This document shows positions 12,354 through 23,300 of a DNA stretch of 64,000 nt, in pieces; the stretch's first letter is position 1; each line of letters starts with the position of its first letter. This DNA comes from Ptiloglossa arizonensis (Eukaryota > Arthropoda > Insecta > Hymenoptera > Colletidae), in assembly GCF_051014685.1 (NCBI RefSeq), contig NC_135054.1, positions 10,606,001 to 10,670,000 of the forward strand, read 5' to 3'. Under the pieces are notes generated by a model that was given only the letters and a program-made list of their open reading frames with translations, had not been told where the DNA came from and did not search any database. Both the position numbers and the translations under genes were made by a program.

Positions 12354-12550
12354 TTAGGGGGACCGGAAAGTAATGTCGTTTCCCGACATTAAATTCAAAT
12401 ACATAAATTTTAAATTTAATTATTTACAACTAAACAAGTCACTATAACCTCAGAATGTCTTTGCTACGACTTTAATGTACACAATGAGCTGACAAATGAC
12501 AATCAAATAGTGACATGCGCAGAAACGACATTACTTTCCGGTCCACCTAA
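12354..12550. mobile_element. mariner-type MITE, 197 bp, complete
   Basis: The left end TTAGGGGGACCGGAAAGTAA and the right end, read in reverse complement as TTAGGTGGACCGGAAAGTAA, match for 28 of 29 bases out to GTCGTTTC. TA lies on both outer sides (12352-12353 and 12551-12552), the target duplication expected of Tc1/mariner insertion. The interior of about 140 bp is too short for a transposase and has no frame. It is a non-autonomous copy that would have been moved by a mariner transposase elsewhere in the genome. The near-perfect ends suggest a fairly recent insertion. Confidence 0.9.
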
Positions 12551-12552
12551 TA

Positions 12553-15500
12553 CTTGAACGGATTTTAATGTTTTTCGAGTTTTCTTATTTCTTTTAAGTC
12601 GAACAATAGGCACATTTATGCCGAATAAAAATCATTTGGAATTTTTTTATTCGGTGTGATCGGAACGAGAATCATTGTGTCAAATGTGAACATAAATTTT
12701 TGTCTACGCATTGTATTTAACCGTGTATTACTTCGAAACATAGAAATAAATATATATGCAAAGTATGAAACAGATATGTCCAATCAATTGTTGATTTTCT
12801 AAAAGGGAATCTCAAACATCGCCTAATTTTTAGGGCTCCAAACTAGCCAGACCTCTTATCGCGTTCTCTGTCAAGTACGAGTTAACACGTGACTGACGAC
12901 CTGTCACCGATCACCACCTATGAGTTATGTCGCACAAATAAACTTCTCCTTAGCACGAATATATTCGTAACAAATGGATATAGATAATGGATAGCGAGTG
13001 TAAAAAATTAAATAAATATCAATTGCATTAGTGTAATGAACGTTTCGAAGCATAAATTAAAGCAAAGTAACGGCTTAGATGACGGTGACTTTAATTACTC
13101 TAAAATACAGTATTAGTCTTTCTCGTTTGATATCGAGTAACCATTAATTTAATAGATATTATATAAAACATGACGTTCTATGCAGAGATGCTATTTCTTC
13201 GTATAAGAATCAATCGCAACATTCAGTCACGTCTAAAGCAAAGTTTGCCGGATCAGCCTTACCAAGAAGTCCAACATCTCTGAACGAGACCAATATTTTT
13301 GATACAAGATCCATTAAATTAACGATTAGCCGTTATGTGACGAGAAAGATAGATACTACGTTTTATATTAATTAAAATCACCGCTAGCGAAACCTACTTT
13401 GCTTTAATTTGTGTTTTAAAATACATAAGAACATTAAAATTCTTGTTTTATTTGAGAAATGAATATTTTTTCATAAAAGATCACTCTTATCCGATGAAAA
13501 TTTGCAATCGATTTTAGCGATCGAGAGCATTAAGTTTGAACTCCAATAAAGGGTAACTATGGCTTACGATAAAAATTATTATAATTATTTTCCAAGAGTT
13601 GTTGTTAATACAAGGATCGTAGAAATGTTGTACTCTATCTTATGTATGTAATTCTGTGAATCTCGACATTACATATTGGTTCCAGAACAAATTTTCGAAT
13701 CTCAGGTCTAATCTATAACAAAATGCAAACAATAATTCGATTTTACCACATGATTGGAATAGTATTCCCTTGATAAGAAAACAAATTTGCATTTCGTAGG
13801 AAGTCTGATTCTAAAGTCCGATACTTTGGTCTTTCGTTGGCTGTGAATTATGCAATTTCGATATCCGCCACTGGGCTTCTGGAACATCAATTACGACCTG
13901 CTGTGATTTATGCAAATAAAATTCTAATTACGTTCTGTTCGCGGTGACTCGATGTAATTCAATTATTTAGAATGTTTCCCGTGCGTTACTACGAGTAAAG
14001 GTATCCCGATGCAAATCGTCGATTTTGTTGTGTATCGTGAAAGTAATTTCCGTCGGTAAACGTCAATTATAGAAATTGACTGCTTTGCAGTGCAATTATT
14101 TTAGTGAGAGGAATTTAGTTGTCCCTGAAATGTTTGAAAAGCATTACAAAGCACATAGTTTATTGTGCACGGTAACAATATTCTATAGAAATAAAATATT
14201 TATTTTAAAATAAAATAAACACGACGAATACATTTTAAACAATCGTATATTTTAAATCACGTTCTGATCGTCTGCTTTTGGGTTAAGTTTCAATGATAAT
14301 CTTTTTAATTGCACTTTGTTTTTTACGCACTTGAGTAACATGTATATATGTATGTACCTTTAAACGTGTATAACATCTAATATTAATAATGAAAATTTAT
14401 CAATTATAAATTGCAAATGATTACACAACATAGAGATTTTTAAGAGAATTATCGATTCAAAAGTATCACCTTTAAAAGCAAACGTGATTTGTGATGAACA
14501 ACATTGTTCAACGACTTATGGTTACTAATAAAAATAAACTAAAAAAGTGAAATAAACTTTGCCCGTATGAAGTTTCGTTTCAGAGAAAATCGAGCTTGAA
14601 AATTCGTCGAGTACTTACTCGTGTGTTAACGGGATCACGTTACCGACGACGAGAACATTTTTTATATATTGCCTGATGGTGAAAACAAACGCGAAGCGAA
14701 TAACAAGTTCTAGTCCTGAATACATTACGTCAGAGAAAAAACATGCGAGTGATAAAGATACATTCAAAAGAATAATTAGTAGGGAAGTGTATAAAGAGTG
14801 TCGATTCGTTATTTTCTGATTTTACTCCATCTCTTATTATTTATTTCTACGAAGACGTATCTCTGTAAATTACTCACGGTATTTGTAAATATTAGCGATG
14901 ATAAAGGGTGGTAGAAGATAGTAGAAGCATCATGAAAGAGATAATATTATACTACCGTCAATGTTTACAAATACTAACACAAATAAAGATAATGAGAAAT
15001 AGACAGACATTAGCCAAGTCATACGTAACTGCACTAGGTCCTACGTATTTTAATTTCCATTGCAAACTTCAACTTTGTGCGGTTAGTCATTGAAACTGAA
15101 TCAATGAAATGGAATGAAATTCTTTAGAATTAGGTACAATAAAATCCATACAGACATGTTGTGACAAATTGTACGTATGCTTTTCAATATTTAAAAATCA
15201 AAAGAGTTTTAAATTTCCGTATCAATGTAAAACGTTATAAATTTGAATACATGTCACATCCCATGAAGTCTCTTTGTGTGTAATGTGTTGTATCTATTCA
15301 ATGAAAGCATCCAGTCATCGCGAAGATTGAAAGCCAATATAAAAATAAAACTTCCAGGAATTCAAAATGTTCCCAATCGTGTGATACGGCGAAACATAGA
15401 TTACAAGTACACGATGCATATCGATATTCGAATTGCGAAATATACTTTCATTAAACCCCTATCCTTTGATGCTTGTAGTTCCAGTAATGTTTGATTATGC

Positions 15501-15600
15501 CCATTACAGTATAAATTAACAAAAAAGTAGACGTACTTCGTCGCCTAGAATTGTAGCTTAGAATTGACATCCATTATATGCAACACCCAGATTGCATCAT
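12553..15600. other. AT-rich gene-free stretch
   Basis: Three kilobases without a convincing frame. Short AT-rich runs such as 14196-14220 (TATTTATTTTAAAATAAAAT) are the only structure noticed. Confidence 0.4.
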
Positions 15601-16170
15601 TGACCATGTCTATAATAGCAGTTACCACACATGTATCCGTTCACGAGAAGTTATCCATTGACTACGATAAATGTCGGGTTATCAATTTGCTCCACAAATC
15701 TTTCCATTGTATCGTACGCTATTAATATTGCTTCCGATGACGCATAAAGTGCTTCAAATTGTACAATGGCTATTAAGAGTTCATTTTGTGGACAATTTTC
15801 CGGGATACAAGAGCAACAGCAGATCGCAATTGCCGAGGAGAGTTCACCGCAATTATTTCGTCAGAAGTTTGCTGAAATTCGCGCGGACAATTGGACGATG
15901 GTCTAGTTCAGGCCTTCTTCTTCCGAAAGAAAGTACCGAAGGTAGGGGTCAAGGTATGTGCCAGTATTTTAGGGGTTTCACGGGAGGCTGCTAATTACCG
16001 AGGCTTGTCTGAGTCGTTAAAGTGGCTATCGGGTCCACTTCTTTTACCTTCAACTGGCTTCCATCTCTTGGACCATCTGCACCCTTTTGCAGTGCTGAGA
16101 CTGGTCTGCATTCAGGCCAGCCACGCGAAACGAGAAAGGCCCCGTTTCTATCTCAAGCGTGTTAATTAGA
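15601..16170 (+). other. moderately GC-rich segment with overlapping frames
   Basis: Two + strand frames overlap here (15671-15994 and 15891-16169). The peptides show no family features and the second has no early ATG. It may be an old pseudogene or a regulatory block; I cannot say which. Confidence 0.15.
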
Positions 16171-17412
16171 CGCGCCTTTGTTTCCTCAGTAGGAACTCGA
16201 ATGAGGCAAATATGAACGGTAGAACGACCCTCGAATTTTGTCTTTCAGTTGGTGTCGCAACCGCTGTTACAAGAATTATTTATGCTCTGGGATGGTACAG
16301 AGACTTCATAAGGGGAATCAGACAGTGCTTTGAATTCGGCTGTTCTGTGCGGAACCTGATGAACAACCTGTTCTGAACAGTGAAGATCGGTAGTAAACCC
16401 GTTTTACACGAACTGCGTTAATTGTTCGAATCTCTATAATTTCTACTTCGTAGAGGTGTATATATTTACAGTAATTGCAAGTGGATAACGAAGGTAGAAT
16501 TTCAGCAGTGAAGATCAAAGGCCAGGCTTTAATAGAGGAAAAGTAAAATGTACATAAACGAATGAAATATAGAGACGTACATATTATTGTAATTAACGAA
16601 TAGACAAAGACCAATGGTGTTGAGTTCTTTTTAACGATACGATAAAATGAGTAACGTGATAGACATCCTCTTCCAAAATACTGTAAAGCGTGCACAATAA
16701 CCTCATCGATATTTTGTCGAAATTCACCATAAAGAAAAATCGTTTCAATTTTCTTTACAACTTAGATATAGATTCTAGTTTCACCATCTATCGCGAAATT
16801 TTTTACGAAAAGATGCGTAGATTTTACGTCACAAAATCGGTGAAATTTTCATCTCCTTCGACTCAACCCTCACCCTTTCCCTTTCTCTGGCTCCCTATAT
16901 CCTTGCTCTTTCCTCTCCCTCCTGTCGTCCTCCTGGATATTGAGGAGGTTGAAGTCTAACTGAGCCCACCATCAAACTCCTCCCCAAGAACTAACTGGAT
17001 GTTTACAGTTCAATTATCTGAAGCCTCGTCCGTGCCATTATTAGTATTTGCATGATTTAGTAGTTGAAGAAGCATGCCTTGGCGCGTTTAGAGCTGCCTC
17101 TGATTCGGCAATTATCGAAATGCAGTTTGATAAGGGTATAGAATTGTGTTCGTGCAATATTTCAAACAATGAATTATTTAAACTATTCATAAGTAGTAAT
17201 CGAATCATTATATCGCAACATTTCACTTTTGACAATGATACTTCCACTTCAAACTTTTCAAATGTTGGGCGAGAAGATTACCAGGTGGCTTTATAAATGT
17301 TGTTACAAGTTATTATTCTTATATTCAAGTGACTATCCACTATTCTATTACAACGTAAATTTTTCTTATTCATTATGATACTAGGAAGTGAAGTATAAAT
17401 GAAGTTACACTT
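16171..17412. other. AT-rich stretch with a pyrimidine tract
   Basis: A strongly pyrimidine-rich run (about 16848-16940) could act as a splice acceptor tract. No convincing exon follows. The 125-codon minus frame at 16318-16695 looks random. Confidence 0.3.
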
Positions 17413-17500
17413 GGTTCAGTGGAATATTTTCTTTATCACATTTATATAACACTGTAGTTAACCAAATGAAAATGTGATAAATGGAATATTCTATTCAATC
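17413..17500 (+). ncRNA. pre-miRNA-like hairpin
   Basis: The arm at 17413-17443 folds back on 17470-17500 with 29 of 31 positions paired, counting G:U. The only mismatches are at 17417/17496 and 17431/17482. The loop is 26 nt. The core pairs TTTATCACATTT with AAATGTGATAAA. Arm length, two isolated mismatches and loop size fit an animal microRNA precursor. I recognise no known insect microRNA in either arm. Strand is arbitrary because the fold exists in both. It could also be a chance AT-rich inverted repeat or a transposon relic. Confidence 0.35.
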
Positions 17501-18368
17501 CAAGGAATAATAGTATTCCATGATACTTACTGTAGAATCTCTTGTTACAATTGAACTTTCTATAAGTACCATATCTATTGAAAAGCTACAAAAGCTTGCA
17601 AAATAATTTGAAAGTAATAAATAAAGTCATATTTTTTTATTGAAAATGTATAACAGATACTATGTAAATATATACATAGTATTCTCTTCTGGGTTCACGA
17701 TTATGTATCAAAAATACAAAAAACTTGCGTATATTGTCTATAACAATAAATTACCCGGACTTTAAGCGTTAATGTACCGTTACAAATGCAATATCATGGA
17801 GGCTGTATTGAAAGTTAGCGACAGCGAACAGATGATGGTACTAAATAAAATTTAGAAACAGTCTAGTAGCAAACTATTACAAAAAAGGACACAGGACTAT
17901 ACAACCTTGACGATACGTTATGAGTGCATATATTTGTGGTAAAAAGGGAAGAAGAGAGGAGACAAACACGAAGCTTAAATTGAAGGGCGCCTTTTCTATC
18001 TAATGGTCAGATTTGCAAGTGAATTCATGAAATATAAATAAATACAAACACTGTTGGAGTCTTGATTATAATACACATTATTACTGTTATATAATTAAGT
18101 ATTAAAATGGTGAGATATATTTTTTATTTATATATTAAATATTACACGTACATTTACAATATTATACTTTACATCAAGAAACACGAATGTTACTTGACAA
18201 CTAAATCTTTCATTGGTGACTTTACTTTATGGAATCATATTAAGAGAGAATCGCTCAATCAATCTGATTTTCTCCTTTAGTGCAATCCAAGCGAATTTGA
18301 ACCCATTAGTATGTTCTTAATCGATTAATCGGCTAGGCAATTCAAGGATCTAAGGAAGAGTCAGGGAA
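17501..18368. other. AT-rich stretch, nothing recognised
   Basis: No gene seen. Confidence 0.4.
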
Positions 18369-18665
18369 ATGAAGGTCAAAAAGGAATCAGAAGAAAGGGA
18401 CGGCAGTGCTGAAAAGAATTTCTCTTTAGGGAGAAGAAAAACTCGGAAAACGAAATCCGGTATAATATTCCGGGAAATTCCACAAATCGATGGAAGGAAC
18501 GGAAACGAGCGAAAGGAAGAAACAAAGGGGGGGATGGGAGGAACGGGAGAGGAAAAGTGGAATGTTTCTGTGCTCGTTAAAACGCGCAGCTTCAGCAACC
18601 AGTGCAAACTGCAAGAAAGAAAGCTTCTCTCGTTGCGGAACGTGACGCGTATCATCTTCCTTTAA
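18369..18665 (+). CDS. purine-rich ATG-started frame, unknown
   Basis: A true ATG opens 98 codons. The product is strongly basic and acidic (many K, R, E, G), with a glycine-rich middle near residues 53-62 and no transmembrane segment or domain I know. The DNA is a long purine-rich tract, which alone suppresses stops and explains the charge, so this is weak evidence for a gene. It lies 225 bp upstream of the better candidate at 18890-19174 on the same strand. It could be non-coding leader of the same transcript. Antisense frames over it are leucine/serine-rich artefacts. Confidence 0.15.
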   Translation: MKVKKESEERDGSAEKNFSLGRRKTRKTKSGIIFREIPQIDGRNGNERKEETKGGMGGTGEEKWNVSVLVKTRSFSNQCKLQERKLLSLRNVTRIIFL

Positions 18666-18889
18666 TTTTTCAAAGAATAACTATTACTTAGTTACTTTTC
18701 GAAAAGTTCCTCCACGTTTCTGTCTTATGTCTCTCCATTTTATAAACGTGAACTCCGTGCAATAGTTGAGCGTCGATTCAAATACGTATCAATTTGTGAA
18801 TGTATCTATTCCTGAATGAACGTAAACCAGCGCTGTCCAACCTAAACACCCGGAGCTTAGAGCTACTTCCTCTAGTCTGTCTCCATTAG

Positions 18890-19174
18890 CATAGTATAGC
18901 GTCGTTCCTCATGTCGAGACCGAGTCACGACAGCTTGAAGGACAGTCAGGTGTTCCAGGAAGCGCTGGTATATGTCTCCGGTTCGCCAGAGTACGTCGAG
19001 GACAAGAATGGCAAAAAATCAGTGCAAGTGAGCCGAGAAGAGTACAATACTGATAAAAAACACTGTAAGAGTTATGAAAGCACGAGAGAAACAGTTGAGC
19101 CCTGTAATTTAACTATTGAAGAAAATGGGGCTAAAAATGTCTGTAGCTCCACCACAACTGTAGCTCGGTTGTGA
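18890..19174 (+). CDS. candidate coding exon, protein unknown
   Basis: An ATG at 18911 opens 87 codons to a TGA at 19172. The frame is open back to 18890, where CTGTCTCCATTAG makes a plausible 3' splice site, so it may be an internal or last exon rather than a complete gene. The first ~45 codons have strikingly high third-position GC for this AT-rich region, which favours real coding. The product is hydrophilic, with YVSGSPEYVEDKNGKKSV near residues 21-38 and no signal peptide or membrane segment. The context of the ATG is weak (C at -3). ATTAAA, a variant poly-A signal, follows at about 19179. I do not recognise the family. Length alone is not significant, but composition is. Confidence 0.35.
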   Translation, partial: HSIASFLMSRPSHDSLKDSQVFQEALVYVSGSPEYVEDKNGKKSVQVSREEYNTDKKHCKSYESTRETVEPCNLTIEENGAKNVCSSTTTVARL

Positions 19175-21739
19175 ATATATTAAAATGTTAAATTGATTCG
19201 TATTCAACTCGACTGATTTAATTTTAATAATTAACTGTGAAGTGAAGCTGAAGATACCTGAAAGTATCCTTCACCGAGTTTGCAAACTAGCAACTATTAT
19301 TTTCGTCGCGACACAGTAAATGGTCGATGCATCCTCGCACGGAATACACATAGGCAACAGCTCATAGCTTCTTCTACGGAACATTTCGCGATTTCATCCA
19401 ACGACGACTTCTATAAATACGTATAATACTTCACTTGTGTGCTTGTCAACGACCAAACTGCCGTGAAAAATCATAAATATGGATCGAAGGTATATATTAC
19501 AGTACAGCTTGAAAGAAATCTATCGTTTACGCTACATCGATCACTTTATTGCAACCTGAAACATCAATAATGTTTCTGTTGTAGTAACGCGATGTATACA
19601 CGGCTGAACATTTAAATAGTACGCTGTGAATATTAATTTTGAGTCGTAGTTACGAAACCGTTCAGTTATCATCATGCTTCATGTAAAATAGTATTGCACA
19701 GATATAGTATTACCGATTGAAATATTTTCATAAATTTAGTTAATTTTTTACAATATTCCATTGCTTCAAACCTGGTCGATAACTTTAATATTTACGATAA
19801 ACGCTACTCGATAAATGGAAGTATAATTATTATCTTTCCATTCATATATCGTGAAATTTTTAATGTTCACTGAACAACATGAATATCAGAAATTATCTTT
19901 CTTTTGTTACCCTAATCTTTCAGAGGTTTCAATTTCTTAAATCGAATACCATAATGATTAAGATATTATGTATACTTTAACGAATAAAGATTTTATAACG
20001 ATAAATGAGCTTTTATATTTTGCAATTGCATTAAAAATAACAAAATACTACACTACACGACGTAGTGATCAATCAAGTTCCTAGTTACATCAATCAAATA
20101 ATTATACTTGAAATGTTAAATACCAATTATAAGACCTTCAAGAGCCCATTTCTCATCCAATATCTCCCTTTCTATTGACCTTTATTCCTGTAATGTGCTA
20201 TTCAAAATCACCAGAAGAATCGGTGAAAGTAAGGGGAAATTGGCCCGGAAAGATCTTCGCGATGCATCAAGAAAGAGATTAAAGTGCTGTTATCCCCCTG
20301 TTTTACCGGCGGAAATGAGTTCCCGAAATTGATAGTAGACCGATACTTTGGAACTTTATGAGGAAGTCGATGAGGTCACCGTTGATATTGACCACTGCCC
20401 AAAATGTCCCGCTTTACCCGATCTGCGTAAATATTGTCGAACTTGTTAGTAACATCAAAAATTATTTTACAGAAAAACTGAAAATTAAAGGAAAATTGAA
20501 AAGGTAAACACATCTCTGAAGACAAACTTATGAGGTTGAATTATTCGTGCTAGAATGTTGCGGTGTGCTTGCATACACTATAGGACGTTCTTGAAATATT
20601 AATTGAAAGGTATTGATGATAGATTAATGAAATTGTGTGGGACAATTATTCAATTAGTGTGAATCGAAATTAATATAGCTGTAATTTAGAACTATGTCAT
20701 TTAATTAATGTAGTCTCTTTGGATTGGAGAAAGTGTACCGGTTTATTCAAAATAAGCTAACCATTAAACATTTAAACCTTTTTAGACGAGTCACTGATTG
20801 CCAGTAACGCGACAACCAATTACACGCTACCGAAATTACATTGCAAGTAATAGGATTGTATAGGTTGAAAGAAAGCCACAAAATGTCTGGCGAATGACGA
20901 CTGCCTCTCCTCAGAGATTTTTCTCCCTAATGGACCCGACACTAACAGTTGAACGAATTGATTCATACTCCTAGACACTACACTTTAGGAGAATTGAGCA
21001 AAAATTCTCAATGTAAATAAAATAATTTGCCTACTTTTATCATACTTAAAATATTAATGTCACATTGAACGAATGCATGATCTACGTTGTCTCTCGACGA
21101 ATGATCGAGCACCCTATTTCCCCCAAGTGTTATATACGGATCACTGATTTTACTATAGGTTGAGTCAGTGATATTAACACTGGTACTTAGTCATAGTATT
21201 GTACGCATAGCGTTTCATGCATTAATATTCAATCATTAAGCCGCTTACAATACAACTGTTGTGAATAAATTAATGGACCGTTTAAATCATTGTAAATGAT
21301 AAGGTCAAACGCAAATTACAACTATGACATTGTATAATTTCTCAATTTGTCGATTCGATAACCCATCTCAATTAATTAGACGTATCTTAAATTATCAGAA
21401 TCTTACATTTTGGCCATACGTGGACAATTTTCTCGCTTAACAAAGAAGAATTTGTGTAAGCTCGTATAACTTACATATGTAGGACAAAACACATGGAAAT
21501 TATACTGTGAGGACAGATCCTAAGTATTACGAAATGAAAGAGATTTAGAGCGATAGTTTATGATCGGCCTATTTTATCTTTTTGTTAGCACGTACAATCA
21601 TATTTGTCTTTACTGTTACCTTTGTACATTTCTCTTATTCCATAGCATTGAATTTTTTAAACACGTAATTCAAAAGTATTATATTCAAAAATAATTATTG
21701 CTCCAGTGTCACTCAATCGAGCAGCGATCTCAGATTGAG
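19175..21739. other. AT-rich gene-free stretch
   Basis: No frame, RNA gene or transposon end recognised over 2.5 kb. Confidence 0.4.
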
Positions 21740-21765
21740 CTCTCTCTCTCTCTCTCTCTCTCTCT
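21740..21765. repeat. CT dinucleotide microsatellite
   Basis: About 13 perfect CT repeats. The length suggests it is polymorphic. Confidence 0.95.
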
Positions 21766-22437
21766 TTCGAGATTGATGTCACCATTTTCCCCTAGTTCTC
21801 TCGGAAATTAGTTCTACGGAAACGCTGTTCGTCTTCGCATGTCCGTCTCATGGATCGACGATTTTACGAGGACAGGATAGCTGCGTCATTGACCGTTGTC
21901 GTCGAAATTCGAATGGGCAAACTTGACTGCTGCCAACGGCGCAGTTAGCCAGCTCCCCCATTTGTTCCAGAACTTGGTGAATATCAGATCGACTGACGGG
22001 GGTGAAATCGCTCTGCAATTGGAGCCACGATAACTACTCTTTGCGAAGACAGTAGAGGTCAGATAAGACGATAACCGTGAAAGAGTGCGTCTCCATTCGA
22101 CTCGTTTGTCAGACAACAATCGAACGAAAAACTGGACATCTGGTTTGCGTATACGACCGTAAATAAACGTACTGGTTGATTGCTCGTTCCAATGCACGTG
22201 AATTTTGTGCAGAACTGTTTTAAAACAGTTCGAAGATTAAAATTTTGATACTCCAATAGCTGAAGAAATCGGAAACTTTAGATTATTCCCTTCAACTTTT
22301 CTTACGATAAATTTTAATGTTACGTCTTTCGTATTGAACTTTTAACGCTAGACGAATCTGTTTAAGATGTTTTTGTCGACACTAAGTTTGAGATCCAAGG
22401 TTTCCTAAGATTGGAAACTGTTTAAACGATTAATTGC
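21766..22437. other. gene-free stretch holding a palindrome
   Basis: A mildly GC-rich part (21780-22190) has overlapping minus frames without protein features, followed by the palindrome listed separately. Confidence 0.35.
22212..22231. repeat. 20-bp perfect palindrome
   Basis: GAACTGTTTTAAAACAGTTC is its own reverse complement. It could be a dimeric transcription factor site or a chance palindrome. Confidence 0.8.
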
Positions 22438-22512
22438 GACACGTCTGAGGCAGGATCCACTAGAAAAGCCTTACTGATGAGTCCAACAACTAAACCCGGG
22501 ACAAAATGTATT
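22438..22512 (+). ncRNA. hammerhead-ribozyme-like motif, probably inactive
   Basis: CTGATGAGTCC at 22474-22484 is the classic hammerhead core plus start of stem II. GTCC (22481-22484) pairs with GGAC (22499-22502), including the conserved G10.1-C11.1 pair. TGAGGC (22446-22451) pairs fully with GCCTTA (22468-22473) as stem I, closing a 16-nt loop. GTC at 22443-22445 sits exactly where the cleavage triplet belongs. Stem III pairs 22438-22443 with 22507-22512, with one mismatch and two G:U pairs. The order is type III (open stem III). The GAAA that should follow stem II reads AAAA (22503-22506), so catalytic G12 is replaced by A and activity should be lost. Pairings are seen directly; descent from a ribozyme is inferred. 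Confidence 0.4.
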
Positions 22513-22552
22513 AACCTTCCTTAAGGATAGTGACACATACACCTACGAATTA

Positions 22553-22584
22553 TAATATGATAATATTGTAATATGATAATATTC
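22553..22584 (+). repeat. two-copy 16-bp tandem repeat
   Basis: TAATATGATAATATTG is followed at once by TAATATGATAATATTC, 15 of 16 identical. Confidence 0.9.
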
Positions 22585-23004
22585 ACTACAATTGCGAACA
22601 AATATTGATAATTAAATTTTTCAATGTCATGTAGCATCATAGCTAGAAGATTTGCAGGTGAATTGTTGCGAACTTCGAACAAAATTATTCGTCCCTTAAA
22701 AGCTTGATATTACTTATCATTAAACCATAAACTGATTATAGGAGCAGAACATTTCTTAACTGCACGAATTATTTATCGAAAAATTGATAACTTTCTAACT
22801 ACAATCATGAAGTAACGTTCGAGATTTCTGTAAGTTGTTAAAAACGTGTCTGCATTAGCTCTGAATAGTTAAACCGTCATCTAGTATTCAGAATCAAAAT
22901 TGAAGTCTATAGAAAAATGAAAAACTTTATAGTCGAGTGAAAAACAACTCTTTGCTGAAGGCTATTTGGAAAGGTATTCTTATTACACCGTTTGGCTAGT
23001 ATTC

Positions 23005-23197
23005 CTCTCTATCTCTTGTCTCATCGCGTAAACCTGCAGGCGTACACCCTTTGTATCTCAAACGGAGAGGCAAACAAGCATGGCCTAAAAGTAGATGTTG
23101 CAACCGACATGATCTGCAGTCTGAGAAGTAGCCCCAAGGGTCCAGTTGATTTTATTCGGACTACATTGACCGCAATGTACGAAATCGATACCAAATA
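23005..23197 (+). repeat. diverged dispersed repeat, copy A
   Basis: This ~193-bp segment aligns with 35714-35908 in the same orientation. Shared blocks in order include AAAC(C/T)TGCAGG, GTACAC, CCGACATGA, a GAAGTxGxCCCAA block, TTCGACT-like sequence and a closing ACCAAATA. Similarity may reach a shared CCTAGG about 105 bp further on. Copy A has a 68-codon frame from 22992, but copy B has several stops in the matching register, so the repeat is probably non-coding and transposon-derived. I do not recognise the family. Confidence 0.6.
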
Positions 23198-23300
23198 GTG
23201 GACATGGATTTGTTACTGTCAAAATAATGCCAATGTTTTACCATTATTGTTCAATGTGACGTGTGTATTGAGCGCTTTAAACCTTTTAAACCTGCCTAGG

